Assembly: GCA_006218025.1 (NCBI GenBank)
Contig: VBWA01000038.1
Location: 1 to 45,242 of the forward strand
Direction of reading: 5' to 3'
Length of the DNA: 45,242 nucleotides
From: Rhodocyclaceae bacterium
GTDB lineage: Bacteria; Pseudomonadota; Gammaproteobacteria; Burkholderiales; Rhodocyclaceae
Within the stretch, counting starts at the first letter, position 1. Each line of letters starts with the position of its first letter. The position numbers were made by a program, and so were the translations under genes. Positions 8,894 to 15,412 of the stretch are shown here, in pieces. The notes under the pieces were generated by a model. That model saw only the letters and a list, made by a program, of their open reading frames with translations, had not been told where the DNA came from and made no database searches.

Positions 8894-8922
8894 GAAAGGG
8901 AGCCTCGGCTCCCTTTCTTTTT
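8894..8922 (+). terminator. Rho-independent terminator of trpB2
   Basis: A perfect palindrome GAAAGGGAGCC-TC-GGCTCCCTTTC (8894-8917) is followed by TTTTT. It begins 26 nt after the trpB2 stop. The convergent small gene ending at 8981 lies beyond it. Confidence 0.85.
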
Positions 8923-8980
8923 GCCCGCGGTGCGCCCAAGTCAGCGGCTGTCGCGGACTGATCCGATGCGTCCGGATCGC

Positions 8981-9181
8981 TTACTTGGCGTTGTCCTGTT
9001 GCCCGGCCCCCTTGGCCGAGAATTCGACCAGCGCCTGCTGAAACTCTTCGATCGCGGCGGTAGTGATCTCGCTACCGCATTCGTAGCAGTGGTTGCCGTT
9101 GGTTCTGTCCACCCAGCGGCAGCCGCAGTGATCGCAGGCGAGTTCCGGTGCGCCTCGCGGATTGATGAAAATCATCTGCAC
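8981..9181 (-). CDS. Small zinc-ribbon protein
   Basis: A 66-residue protein with two CxxC pairs, ACDHCG and HCYECG, spaced 15 residues apart: a treble-clef/zinc-ribbon pattern that could bind zinc or iron. The C-terminal half is an amphipathic helix (IEEFQQALVEFSA). Its ATG at 9179-9181 lies inside the end of the preceding gene (10-nt overlap), so it is the last gene of the operon ligase, RidA, two paralogous unknowns, zinc-ribbon. No function is known to me. Constant co-transcription with a CoA ligase suggests an accessory role in ring metabolism (inference). Confidence 0.6.
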   Translation of the reverse strand: MQMIFINPRGAPELACDHCGCRWVDRTNGNHCYECGSEITTAAIEEFQQALVEFSAKGAGQQDNAK

Positions 9182-9639
9182 GCCCCGAGAAAGGCCAGCC
9201 CGAGCGAGTCGAGGAAATCCTCGTAGCCGGCGTCCTGCAGCTGCGCCTTGTTCTTGAAGACGAAGAACATCATGCGCCCGCGCCGGATCAGTCGCTTGAT
9301 CACCGTCAGCGTATCGCCGCCCAATTCGCCAAGCATGGTCTCCAGTGCCTCTTCGTCGGCCACCAGCAACAGATCGACCTTGGTCGAGGCCATGCCGGCA
9401 AAACGCTCTATGCGCGCCGACATGGCGCCGTCTTCCAGTTGCCAGGCGAGCATCGGCACCTCTGCCGCGACCTTCATGCCGTCCAGATGCTTGCCGGGAA
9501 GAATGCCCGACGCTTCGCGCGAGACGAAACCGATGCGCGAGCCCTGCACCATGTCGAGGAACAATTCATGATGGCGATCCAGCATGGATTGCCATGAGGC
9601 GATCTCGCCGAAAGTTTGGTCAGTAGTAGCTGTGGTCAT
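9172..9639 (-). CDS. Hypothetical protein, paralogue of the next upstream gene product
   Basis: A 155-residue soluble protein with no family I can name. Its C-terminal half (about 85-150: LLLVADEEALETM, then IKRLIRRGRMMFFVF and a terminal helix ending DSLGLA) aligns with the C-terminal half of the 129-residue protein encoded just before it (LMVMSEAALETV, then MAGLVRRGKIMPFLL and FIEALELA). The two are therefore diverged tandem paralogues. ATG at 9637-9639 overlaps the preceding TGA by one base (TGATG). A TTG one codon earlier is not needed. Confidence 0.6.
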   Translation of the reverse strand: MTTATTDQTFGEIASWQSMLDRHHELFLDMVQGSRIGFVSREASGILPGKHLDGMKVAAEVPMLAWQLEDGAMSARIERFAGMASTKVDLLLVADEEALETMLGELGGDTLTVIKRLIRRGRMMFFVFKNKAQLQDAGYEDFLDSLGLAFLGACR

Positions 9640-10028
9640 CAATGTTTGGGAGTCGCGAGTTCAAGCGCCTCGATAAAGTCCAGAATTCCGGCAGCCTCCA
9701 GCGCATCGCGCTGCTGCAAAAGGAAGGGCATGATCTTGCCGCGGCGCACCAGGCCCGCCATGCACGAGTCGCCTTCGGCGCACACGGTCTCCAGCGCCGC
9801 CTCGCTCATGACCATCAACATGCCCCAATCGGCGGGAAAGAACCCATTCCAGTCGCAGCGCCGTGCGGGCCGCCCAGGGCCTCCGGGCCACCACAGCCAG
9901 GCCGATCCGCTCTTCGCCTTGAAGTCATCGCTGCCGACGAAGGCGACAGCCAGCGCTTCGCTCACCTCGACGTCGCCTGCAGGCATTGCCGCCAGAACTT
10001 GCCGCCAGGTCGACTCGTCCGTTCTCAT
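9639..10028 (-). CDS. Hypothetical protein, tandem paralogue
   Basis: A 129-residue protein of unknown function. The N-terminal half has a Trp-rich segment (SAWLWWPGG) and CDWNGFFPADWG; the C-terminal half matches the neighbouring 155-residue protein, as described there. The ATG at 10026-10028 overlaps the stop of the RidA-like gene (ATGA), so the genes are coupled. The arrangement with a CoA ligase and a RidA-like protein suggests a subunit or chaperone for a step in 2-aminobenzoyl-CoA metabolism, but no catalytic motif is visible. Confidence 0.6.
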   Translation of the reverse strand: MRTDESTWRQVLAAMPAGDVEVSEALAVAFVGSDDFKAKSGSAWLWWPGGPGRPARRCDWNGFFPADWGMLMVMSEAALETVCAEGDSCMAGLVRRGKIMPFLLQQRDALEAAGILDFIEALELATPKH

Positions 10029-10420
10029 GCGTCGGGCAGCACCGCCGTCGCCTCGATCTCGACCCTGGCACCCTCCTCGACGAAGCCCGCGACCTGCACC
10101 GCCGTCATCGCCGCGCCGTAGCTGCCGATGATCCGGCGGAAGACGTCGCCGAGTTCCTTCTGTTTCGCCCAGTATTCCTCCTTGCTGCCCAGATACCAGG
10201 TCATGCGCACGATGTGCTCGGGCTTCGCACCGGCCTCGGCCAGTATGGCGACGATATTTTTCAGCGCCTGTTCGGCCTGGGTGACGATGTCGTCGCCAGG
10301 GAACCGGCAATTCTCGTCCCAGCCGACCTGGCCGGCGACGAACACCATTTCACCGCGGGCGACCACGCCGTGGGCGTATCCCTTGGCCAGCGTCCAGCCT
10401 TTCGGCAATAGCGTCTTCAA
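10025..10420 (-). CDS. RidA/YjgF family (enamine/imine deaminase-like) protein
   Basis: A 131-residue RidA-fold protein. Recognisable segments are VARGEMVFVAGQVGWDENC, QAEQALKNIVAILAEAGA, the Arg-bearing strand HIVRMTWYL (the RidA catalytic arginine region) and the C-terminal GARVEIEATAVLP. RidA proteins hydrolyse enamines/imines, releasing ammonia, and 2-aminomuconate deaminase belongs to the same superfamily. The start is TTG (10418-10420), supported by a perfect AAGGAGG with about 6 nt spacing; it begins only 11 nt after the 2-aminobenzoate-CoA-ligase-like gene. This supports a role in deaminating an amino-cyclohexene-carbonyl-CoA intermediate (inference). Confidence 0.82.
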   Translation of the reverse strand: MKTLLPKGWTLAKGYAHGVVARGEMVFVAGQVGWDENCRFPGDDIVTQAEQALKNIVAILAEAGAKPEHIVRMTWYLGSKEEYWAKQKELGDVFRRIIGSYGAAMTAVQVAGFVEEGARVEIEATAVLPDA

Positions 10421-10431
10421 TGTAAACCTCC

Positions 10432-12045
10432 TTAAGAATTCTGTCGCAGGCGGAAGCGCTGCAGCTTGCCGGTCTCGGTGCGCGGCAGGGCGCTGGCAAA
10501 CTCGATGCTGCGCGGATACTTGTAGGGGGCGATGGTCTGCTTGACGTAATCCTGCAGTTCCTTCACCGTTTCCGGCGTCGGCTCGGCATCGGGCCGCAGC
10601 ACGACGAAGGCCTTGACGATCTGGCCGCGCTCCTCGTCGGCGACGCCGATGACGCCGCACTCGGCCACCTTGGGATGGCGCAGCAAGGCATCTTCGACTT
10701 CCGGCCCGGCGATGTTGTAGCCCGCCGAAATGATCATGTCATCGGTGCGCGAATGGTAGTGGTAGTAACCCTCGGCATCCATCGAATAGGCGTCGCCGGT
10801 GTAGTTCCAGCCGCCCTTGACGTAGCTGGCCTGCCGCTCGTCGGCGAGATAGCGGCAACCCGTGGGGCCCTTGACCGCGAGCTTGCCGACCTGGCCGACG
10901 GGCGCCGGCTTGCCGTCGTCATCCATGACGCAGGCCACATAACCCGGCACGACGGTTCCTGTCGCACCGGGCAGTGCGTGCGCTTCATCGGCCGAAATGA
11001 AGATGTGCATCAGTTCCGTGGCGCCGATACCGTCGATCATCTCGATGCCGGTTGCCTCTTTCCACAGCGCGCGTGTCGCCGCGGGCAGTGCCTCGCCGGC
11101 CGAGACGCATTTGCGCAAGGTGCTGTTGCGCAGGGGTCCGGCGATCGGCGCTATGGCGCGATAGGACGTCGGCGCGGTGAACAGTACCGTGGCCCGGTAC
11201 TTGGCGATGGCGTCGACCAGATCCTGCGGAGCGCCCTGCTCCAGCAATACGGTCGAAGCCCCGACACTGAGCGGAAACAGCAGCAGTCCGCCGAGACCGA
11301 AGGTGAAGGCCAGCGGCGGCGTCCCCATGAAAATGTCGTCGGCGACCGGGCGCAGGACGTGCGGCGGCCAGCAAACGCAGGAGGCCATGACATCGCGATG
11401 GAAATGCATGGTCGCCTTGGGTTGCCCGGTGGTGCCCGAGGTGAAGGCCAGGAGGCAGGTATCGGTCAGGGCGGTATCGATATTGCTGAAGGCCGTCGAT
11501 TGCTGCGCCATGGCCGCCTCGAGCCCCGCTGCCGAGCTGTCGTTGAAATAGCGGATGTGCCTGAGTTCCGCGCACTCCGCCGCAGCGCCCTTCAGTTCGT
11601 CTGCCAGACGCTGATCGCAAAGCGCATGGGTCACACGCGCCTTGGTGATGACGTGCTTGAGTTCCTTGGCGCGCAGCAGCGGCATGGTCGCCACCGCGAC
11701 GGCGCCGGCCTTCATGACTGCAAACCAGCACGCGGCCATCATGGGATTGTTGGGCGCACGCAGCAGGACGCGATTGCCTGGCACCAGGCCCATGTCCTTG
11801 ACCAGCACGTTGGCGATGCGGTTGGCGCGTTCCTGCAGGTCGGCGTAAGTCCAGCGCACACCCGGCGCCTGGATGCACAGCCGTGCGCCGCGCCCTTTCG
11901 CCACGTGTCGGTCGAGCAAGGGGTCGGAACAGTTCAGCCGCTCGGGAAATTTGAGCGCCGGCAGATCGAAAAGGAACTCCGGCTGCTGCGCTACCGGCGG
12001 CAGGTTGTCGCTGGTGAAGGTATCGACATGAGCCGAGTAAGACAT
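10432..12045 (-). CDS. 2-Aminobenzoate-CoA ligase-like AMP-forming acyl-CoA synthetase
   Basis: A 537-residue ANL-superfamily ligase. The P-loop is LLAFTSGTTGQPKATMH, the helix-loop core is SAGEALPA then DGIGATELMH, the hinge/A8 region is SAGYNIAGPEVEDALL, and the adenylation lysine is in TETGKLQRFRLR at the C-terminus. DGIGATELMHIF and the whole C-terminus are close to benzoate- and 2-aminobenzoate-CoA ligases. The extended N-terminus (FPERLNCSDPLLDRHVAKG) and the neighbouring monooxygenase, OYE and RidA genes favour 2-aminobenzoate (abmG-type) over benzoate. Substrate is not proven by sequence. ATG at 12043-12045 has GAGGG about 8 nt upstream. Confidence 0.8.
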   Translation of the reverse strand: MSYSAHVDTFTSDNLPPVAQQPEFLFDLPALKFPERLNCSDPLLDRHVAKGRGARLCIQAPGVRWTYADLQERANRIANVLVKDMGLVPGNRVLLRAPNNPMMAACWFAVMKAGAVAVATMPLLRAKELKHVITKARVTHALCDQRLADELKGAAAECAELRHIRYFNDSSAAGLEAAMAQQSTAFSNIDTALTDTCLLAFTSGTTGQPKATMHFHRDVMASCVCWPPHVLRPVADDIFMGTPPLAFTFGLGGLLLFPLSVGASTVLLEQGAPQDLVDAIAKYRATVLFTAPTSYRAIAPIAGPLRNSTLRKCVSAGEALPAATRALWKEATGIEMIDGIGATELMHIFISADEAHALPGATGTVVPGYVACVMDDDGKPAPVGQVGKLAVKGPTGCRYLADERQASYVKGGWNYTGDAYSMDAEGYYHYHSRTDDMIISAGYNIAGPEVEDALLRHPKVAECGVIGVADEERGQIVKAFVVLRPDAEPTPETVKELQDYVKQTIAPYKYPRSIEFASALPRTETGKLQRFRLRQNS

Positions 12046-12078
12046 GAGCGGACCCTCTAAATCTGGAAGCGGAAATCT

Positions 12079-12178
12079 ATCCGCAGATTTCGCAGATTGC
12101 GCAGATTGACAAACACGTCTGGCATCACCGAATCATTGCCTGCCGGATTCATCTGCGAAAATCTGCGAAATCTGCGGA
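12079..12178. repeat. CGCAGATT-type intergenic inverted repeat, copy 1
   Basis: The left end reads ATCCGCAGATTTCGCAGATT followed by another GCGCAGATT unit, and the right end mirrors it with ATCTGCGAAAATCTGCG then AAATCTGCGGA. The whole forms a long hairpin of short tandem units with about 40 bp of unique centre. The same element recurs at 28573-28658 and 30971-31080. A separate small hairpin (ATGTCCT-N7-AGGACAT, 12180-12200) sits between it and the reductase stop codon. Confidence 0.8.
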
Positions 12179-12204
12179 CATGTCCTGAATCCGAGGACAT
12201 ACCC

Positions 12205-14172
12205 TTAGATGCGGACACCGAGGCGATAGCCTTCCTGGATCGCCTGATCGAGGCCGCGCGGCACCGTGGCGTCGCCGCCGCCGTGCAACTCGTCGACCAT
12301 CCACTGGAACTCGTAGAACAGGTCGTGGTTGGCTTTGCGCGGACTCGACACGATGACGCTGTCGCAAGGAATGAACTGCTCGCCCTTGGGCGTCTTCACC
12401 GTCGCACCTTCCTTGGTCACCTTGACCAGTTCGGCCAGGGTCACCGTCTTGATGCCCAGTTCGTCCACCCACGCGGTATGGCGCCACTTGAAGGTCGGCA
12501 TGATGTCGCCGCCGATGCGCTTTTCCTTTTCCACCACGGTGACTTCGTGCCCGGCCTTGGCGAGGAACTCGGAGATGGTCAAGCCGATCATGCCGCCACC
12601 GACCATCACCACACGCTTGCCCGTCTTGACGCGGCCGTGCGCCACTTCCAGCGCATCGACCAGCAGTTCGGCACCTTCGAGGTACTGGAACACCGCCATG
12701 TCGGTGCGCGAACCCGCGGCGACGATGCATGCGTCGTACTCGTGCAGCACGCTGCGCATGAACTTGGCATTGGCTTCGGTATTGAGGCGCACTTCGACTC
12801 CGAGCTTCCTGGCCATGACTCCGTAGTAGTCGATCACGCTTTGCAGGTCGGCCGGACGCGCCAGGTCGTTGGCGGCATAGGCGCCGAGAGCGCCGCCGAT
12901 CCTGTCGGCCTTGTCGAACACCGTCACCGTGTGGCCGCGCTTGCGGGCGGTGATTGCCGCTTCCATGCCGGCAGGGCCGGCGCCGATGATCATGATGCGC
13001 TTCTTCTCGGTCGCCTCGGTAACGTGGTACTCGGGCTCGACTTCGTGGCCGAGCATGGGGTTCATGGTGCACGTATAGGGCAGGTCGCGGAACAGGCGCG
13101 ACAGGCAGTTCAGCGAACCGATGCACGGACGGACTTCCTCCATGCGGTCTTCGGCGGCCTTGTGGATCAGTTCCGGATCGGCCAGCAGCGGGCGGCAGAC
13201 TTCCCAGTAGTCGAACACGTTGTCGCGCACGCACTGGTTGGCCATCGCCGGGTCGGGCAGGCGGTTGCCGAAGGCCACCAGCACATTGGGGAACAACTTC
13301 TTGGCCTTTTCCGAGAGGAAGTTCCAGTAGCCCGGCTCGACGTCGCGGCCGAAGGAGGATTCCGGCGCCTCCTGCCAGCCGACCGTGACCGAAATCATGT
13401 CCACGCCGCAATCGACGGCCTGCTGCATCAGTTCGAAGGATTCCTCCTGGGTATTGCCGCCCCAGCGGTCCATCAGTTCGGCGCCGTTGAGGCGAATGGA
13501 AAGTGGATTGTCCGGCGTGGCCTGCTTGATGGCGTCGATCAGTTCGCGCATGAAGCGGCCGCGGTTCTCCACCGAACCGCCGTATTCGTCGGTGCGCTGG
13601 TTGGTGAAGCGGGAATTGAAGTTGGCCAGCAAATAGCCCATGAAACTGGTGACCTCGGTGGCGTCGAAGCCGGCGCGAATCGCGCGCTTTGCCGCGTCGG
13701 CATGCTGCTCGATGACCACCTTGATCTGCTCCTTGGTCAGCTCGCGCGGCGGACGGAAATGCGGCAGCGTCTGCGGCACCACCGAAGGCTGCACGCAGTA
13801 GCCGAGGTCGATGCCCCCGTAGCGGCCGGCATGCAGAATCTGCTGCATCGCCATGGCGCCGGCGTCATGGATGTAGCGCGCGATCATCTCGAACTGCGGC
13901 AGGAACTTGTCGTCGTGAATGGCAATCTGGCGAAAGTAGGACTTGCCCTCGCCCAGCGCATCGGGGTAGGCGCCCTGGTTGGTGATCAGGCCGCAACCCG
14001 TGCCGGCGATGACGCGAACGCGCGCCAATTCGCGCGGCGTAATTGTGCCGTCGCGGCCGTTGTAGTTGGAAACGCAGCAGGCGCCGTACTTGATGCGGTT
14101 CTTGACCTCGAACTTGCCGATTTTTCCCGGCTGGAACAGGTGATTGAGCTTTGCTTCGCCTGGTTTTATCAC
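12205..14172 (-). CDS. OYE-family FMN/Fe-S/FAD oxidoreductase (2,4-dienoyl-CoA reductase-like)
   Basis: A 655-residue protein with the domain order of 2,4-dienoyl-CoA reductase and trimethylamine dehydrogenase. An OYE-type FMN TIM barrel spans about 1-340 (QQILHAGRYGG, FNSRFTNQRTDEYGGS), followed by an Fe-S segment and an FAD/NAD two-dinucleotide-fold region (IMIIGAGPAGMEAAITARKRGH near 385; VVMVGGGMIGLTISEFLAKAGH near 520). The Fe-S segment reads CIGSLNCLSRLFRDLPYTC, so the second canonical cysteine (CIGC) is Ser. In Azoarcus evansii 2-aminobenzoyl-CoA monooxygenase/reductase the monooxygenase and an OYE half are fused; here they are separate genes. GTG at 14170-14172 has GAGGAG 8 nt upstream and beats longer readings. 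Confidence 0.8.
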   Translation of the reverse strand: MIKPGEAKLNHLFQPGKIGKFEVKNRIKYGACCVSNYNGRDGTITPRELARVRVIAGTGCGLITNQGAYPDALGEGKSYFRQIAIHDDKFLPQFEMIARYIHDAGAMAMQQILHAGRYGGIDLGYCVQPSVVPQTLPHFRPPRELTKEQIKVVIEQHADAAKRAIRAGFDATEVTSFMGYLLANFNSRFTNQRTDEYGGSVENRGRFMRELIDAIKQATPDNPLSIRLNGAELMDRWGGNTQEESFELMQQAVDCGVDMISVTVGWQEAPESSFGRDVEPGYWNFLSEKAKKLFPNVLVAFGNRLPDPAMANQCVRDNVFDYWEVCRPLLADPELIHKAAEDRMEEVRPCIGSLNCLSRLFRDLPYTCTMNPMLGHEVEPEYHVTEATEKKRIMIIGAGPAGMEAAITARKRGHTVTVFDKADRIGGALGAYAANDLARPADLQSVIDYYGVMARKLGVEVRLNTEANAKFMRSVLHEYDACIVAAGSRTDMAVFQYLEGAELLVDALEVAHGRVKTGKRVVMVGGGMIGLTISEFLAKAGHEVTVVEKEKRIGGDIMPTFKWRHTAWVDELGIKTVTLAELVKVTKEGATVKTPKGEQFIPCDSVIVSSPRKANHDLFYEFQWMVDELHGGGDATVPRGLDQAIQEGYRLGVRI

Positions 14173-14222
14173 TGCGATACCTCCTCGTGGCCCGGCCGTC
14201 GACGGGCGTTGAATTTGTCTTT

Positions 14223-14237
14223 GGATACTGTATACAT
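14223..14237. promoter_or_regulatory. Putative GntR-type operator upstream of the OYE-family gene
   Basis: GGATACTGTATACAT contains the palindrome TGTATACA typical of GntR-family (FCD-type) operators. It lies in the 86-nt gap between the monooxygenase stop and the reductase start, about 50 nt before the start codon. A related element (GGATACGGTACACTGTAT on the minus strand) is upstream of trpB2 at 7357-7374. No GntR gene is in the window. Confidence 0.4.
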
Positions 14238-14258
14238 TAAGCGCAAAGGGTCGGCGCG

Positions 14259-15410
14259 TCAATACGACGCGCCGAAGATTTCGGGGTGGCCGTGCTCCCA
14301 CGCGGCCGCCAGTTTCGGATCGCGGCGCATCACTTCGTCGTGGTCGACCCGGCCGGTGCGCGTCATGTAGCTGTAGGCAAAATCGATCGGCGAAAGCCGT
14401 ATCAGTTCATCCATGCGCTCGTACCAGCGGATGCTGGCATTGGCCGCGTCCAGGATCTTCGTCATCGGCGGCAGGCGGCGCGCTTGGTAGAGCGCCAGGG
14501 CCTCCGTCAGGCTTTCCGAGTCGCGCAACGCCTTCCACAACGCGATGGCGTCCTCCATGGCGAGGCGCGTGCCGGAGCCGATCGAAAAGTGCGCCGTGCG
14601 CAGCGCGTCACCCATCAGGACGACATTGTCGAAGCTCCACTGCCGGTTCGATACCGCCGGAAACTGGCGCCAGAAGGACTTGTTGGAGAGTATCGGATGG
14701 CCGTCCAGATCCGCGGCGAATACCGCCTCGCAATGGCGGATGGTTTCCGCCTCGTCCATGTCGGCGAAGCCGGCGCGCTGCCAGGTGGCGTCGGTGACTT
14801 CGACCAGAAAGGTGCTCATCGTCGGGCTGTAGCGGTAATGGTGGGCGCAGAACACGCCGTGCCCGGTTTCGCGAAAGGTCAGCGACAGGCTGTCGAAAGG
14901 CTTGCCGGTGCCGTACCAGATGAAGCGGTTGCGGCGCAGGTCGCTTTCGGTGCCGAACTTGTCCTCGTTCTCGTTGCGCACCCAGGAGAAGGCTCCGTTG
15001 GCGGCGACGATCAGGTCGGCACCTGCCAGCGCAGGATGATCCAGCGCGGCCAGCTCGCTGTCGAATTCGATTCTCACGCCCAGCGATTCGGCATGGGCAT
15101 ACAAATGGCTCAACAGCTCCAGCCGCCCGATCGCCGCGAAGCCGTTGCCGGCGACAGGGATGGGCGTGTCGTTATGGGCGATGGTCAGATTGGGCCAGGT
15201 CTCCATCAACGGCGTCAGCAACTGGACCATGGGCTCGTCGTCGGCGCGGAGAAATTCCAGAGCGCGATCGGAGAACACCACGCCGAAACCCCAGGTCGCG
15301 TCGCGCGGGCCGCGCTCGTAGACCACGACGTCGTGCGCGGAGTTTTCGCGCTTCATCAGCGAAGCGAAGTAAAGGCCGGCCGGACCGCCGCCGATGATGC
15401 GTATCTTCAT
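14259..15410 (-). CDS. FAD-dependent monooxygenase, salicylyl-CoA 5-hydroxylase / 2-aminobenzoyl-CoA monooxygenase-like
   Basis: A 383-residue flavoprotein hydroxylase (PHBH fold). Motifs are GGGPAGLYFASLMKR at the N-terminus (FAD), WGFGVVFSDRALEF, the ALDHPALAGADLIVAANGAFS region and VVLMGDALRTAHFSIGSGTRL near residue 270 (the GD FAD-ribityl motif). The sequence resembles salicylyl-CoA 5-hydroxylase and the N-terminal half of 2-aminobenzoyl-CoA monooxygenase/reductase, which hydroxylate ortho-substituted benzoyl-CoA esters at C5. ATG at 15408-15410 is chosen; a GTG at 15414-15416 overlaps the upstream stop and is a possible alternative start. The gene follows the ligase at 15413 with essentially no gap. 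Confidence 0.82.
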   Translation of the reverse strand: MKIRIIGGGPAGLYFASLMKRENSAHDVVVYERGPRDATWGFGVVFSDRALEFLRADDEPMVQLLTPLMETWPNLTIAHNDTPIPVAGNGFAAIGRLELLSHLYAHAESLGVRIEFDSELAALDHPALAGADLIVAANGAFSWVRNENEDKFGTESDLRRNRFIWYGTGKPFDSLSLTFRETGHGVFCAHHYRYSPTMSTFLVEVTDATWQRAGFADMDEAETIRHCEAVFAADLDGHPILSNKSFWRQFPAVSNRQWSFDNVVLMGDALRTAHFSIGSGTRLAMEDAIALWKALRDSESLTEALALYQARRLPPMTKILDAANASIRWYERMDELIRLSPIDFAYSYMTRTGRVDHDEVMRRDPKLAAAWEHGHPEIFGASY

Positions 15411-15412
15411 AT

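Noticed and set aside
12097-14370. A 757-codon open frame on the plus strand
   Set aside because: It runs antisense to the OYE-type reductase, is His/Arg/Gly-rich without domains and has no ribosome site; it is a by-product of high GC codon bias.
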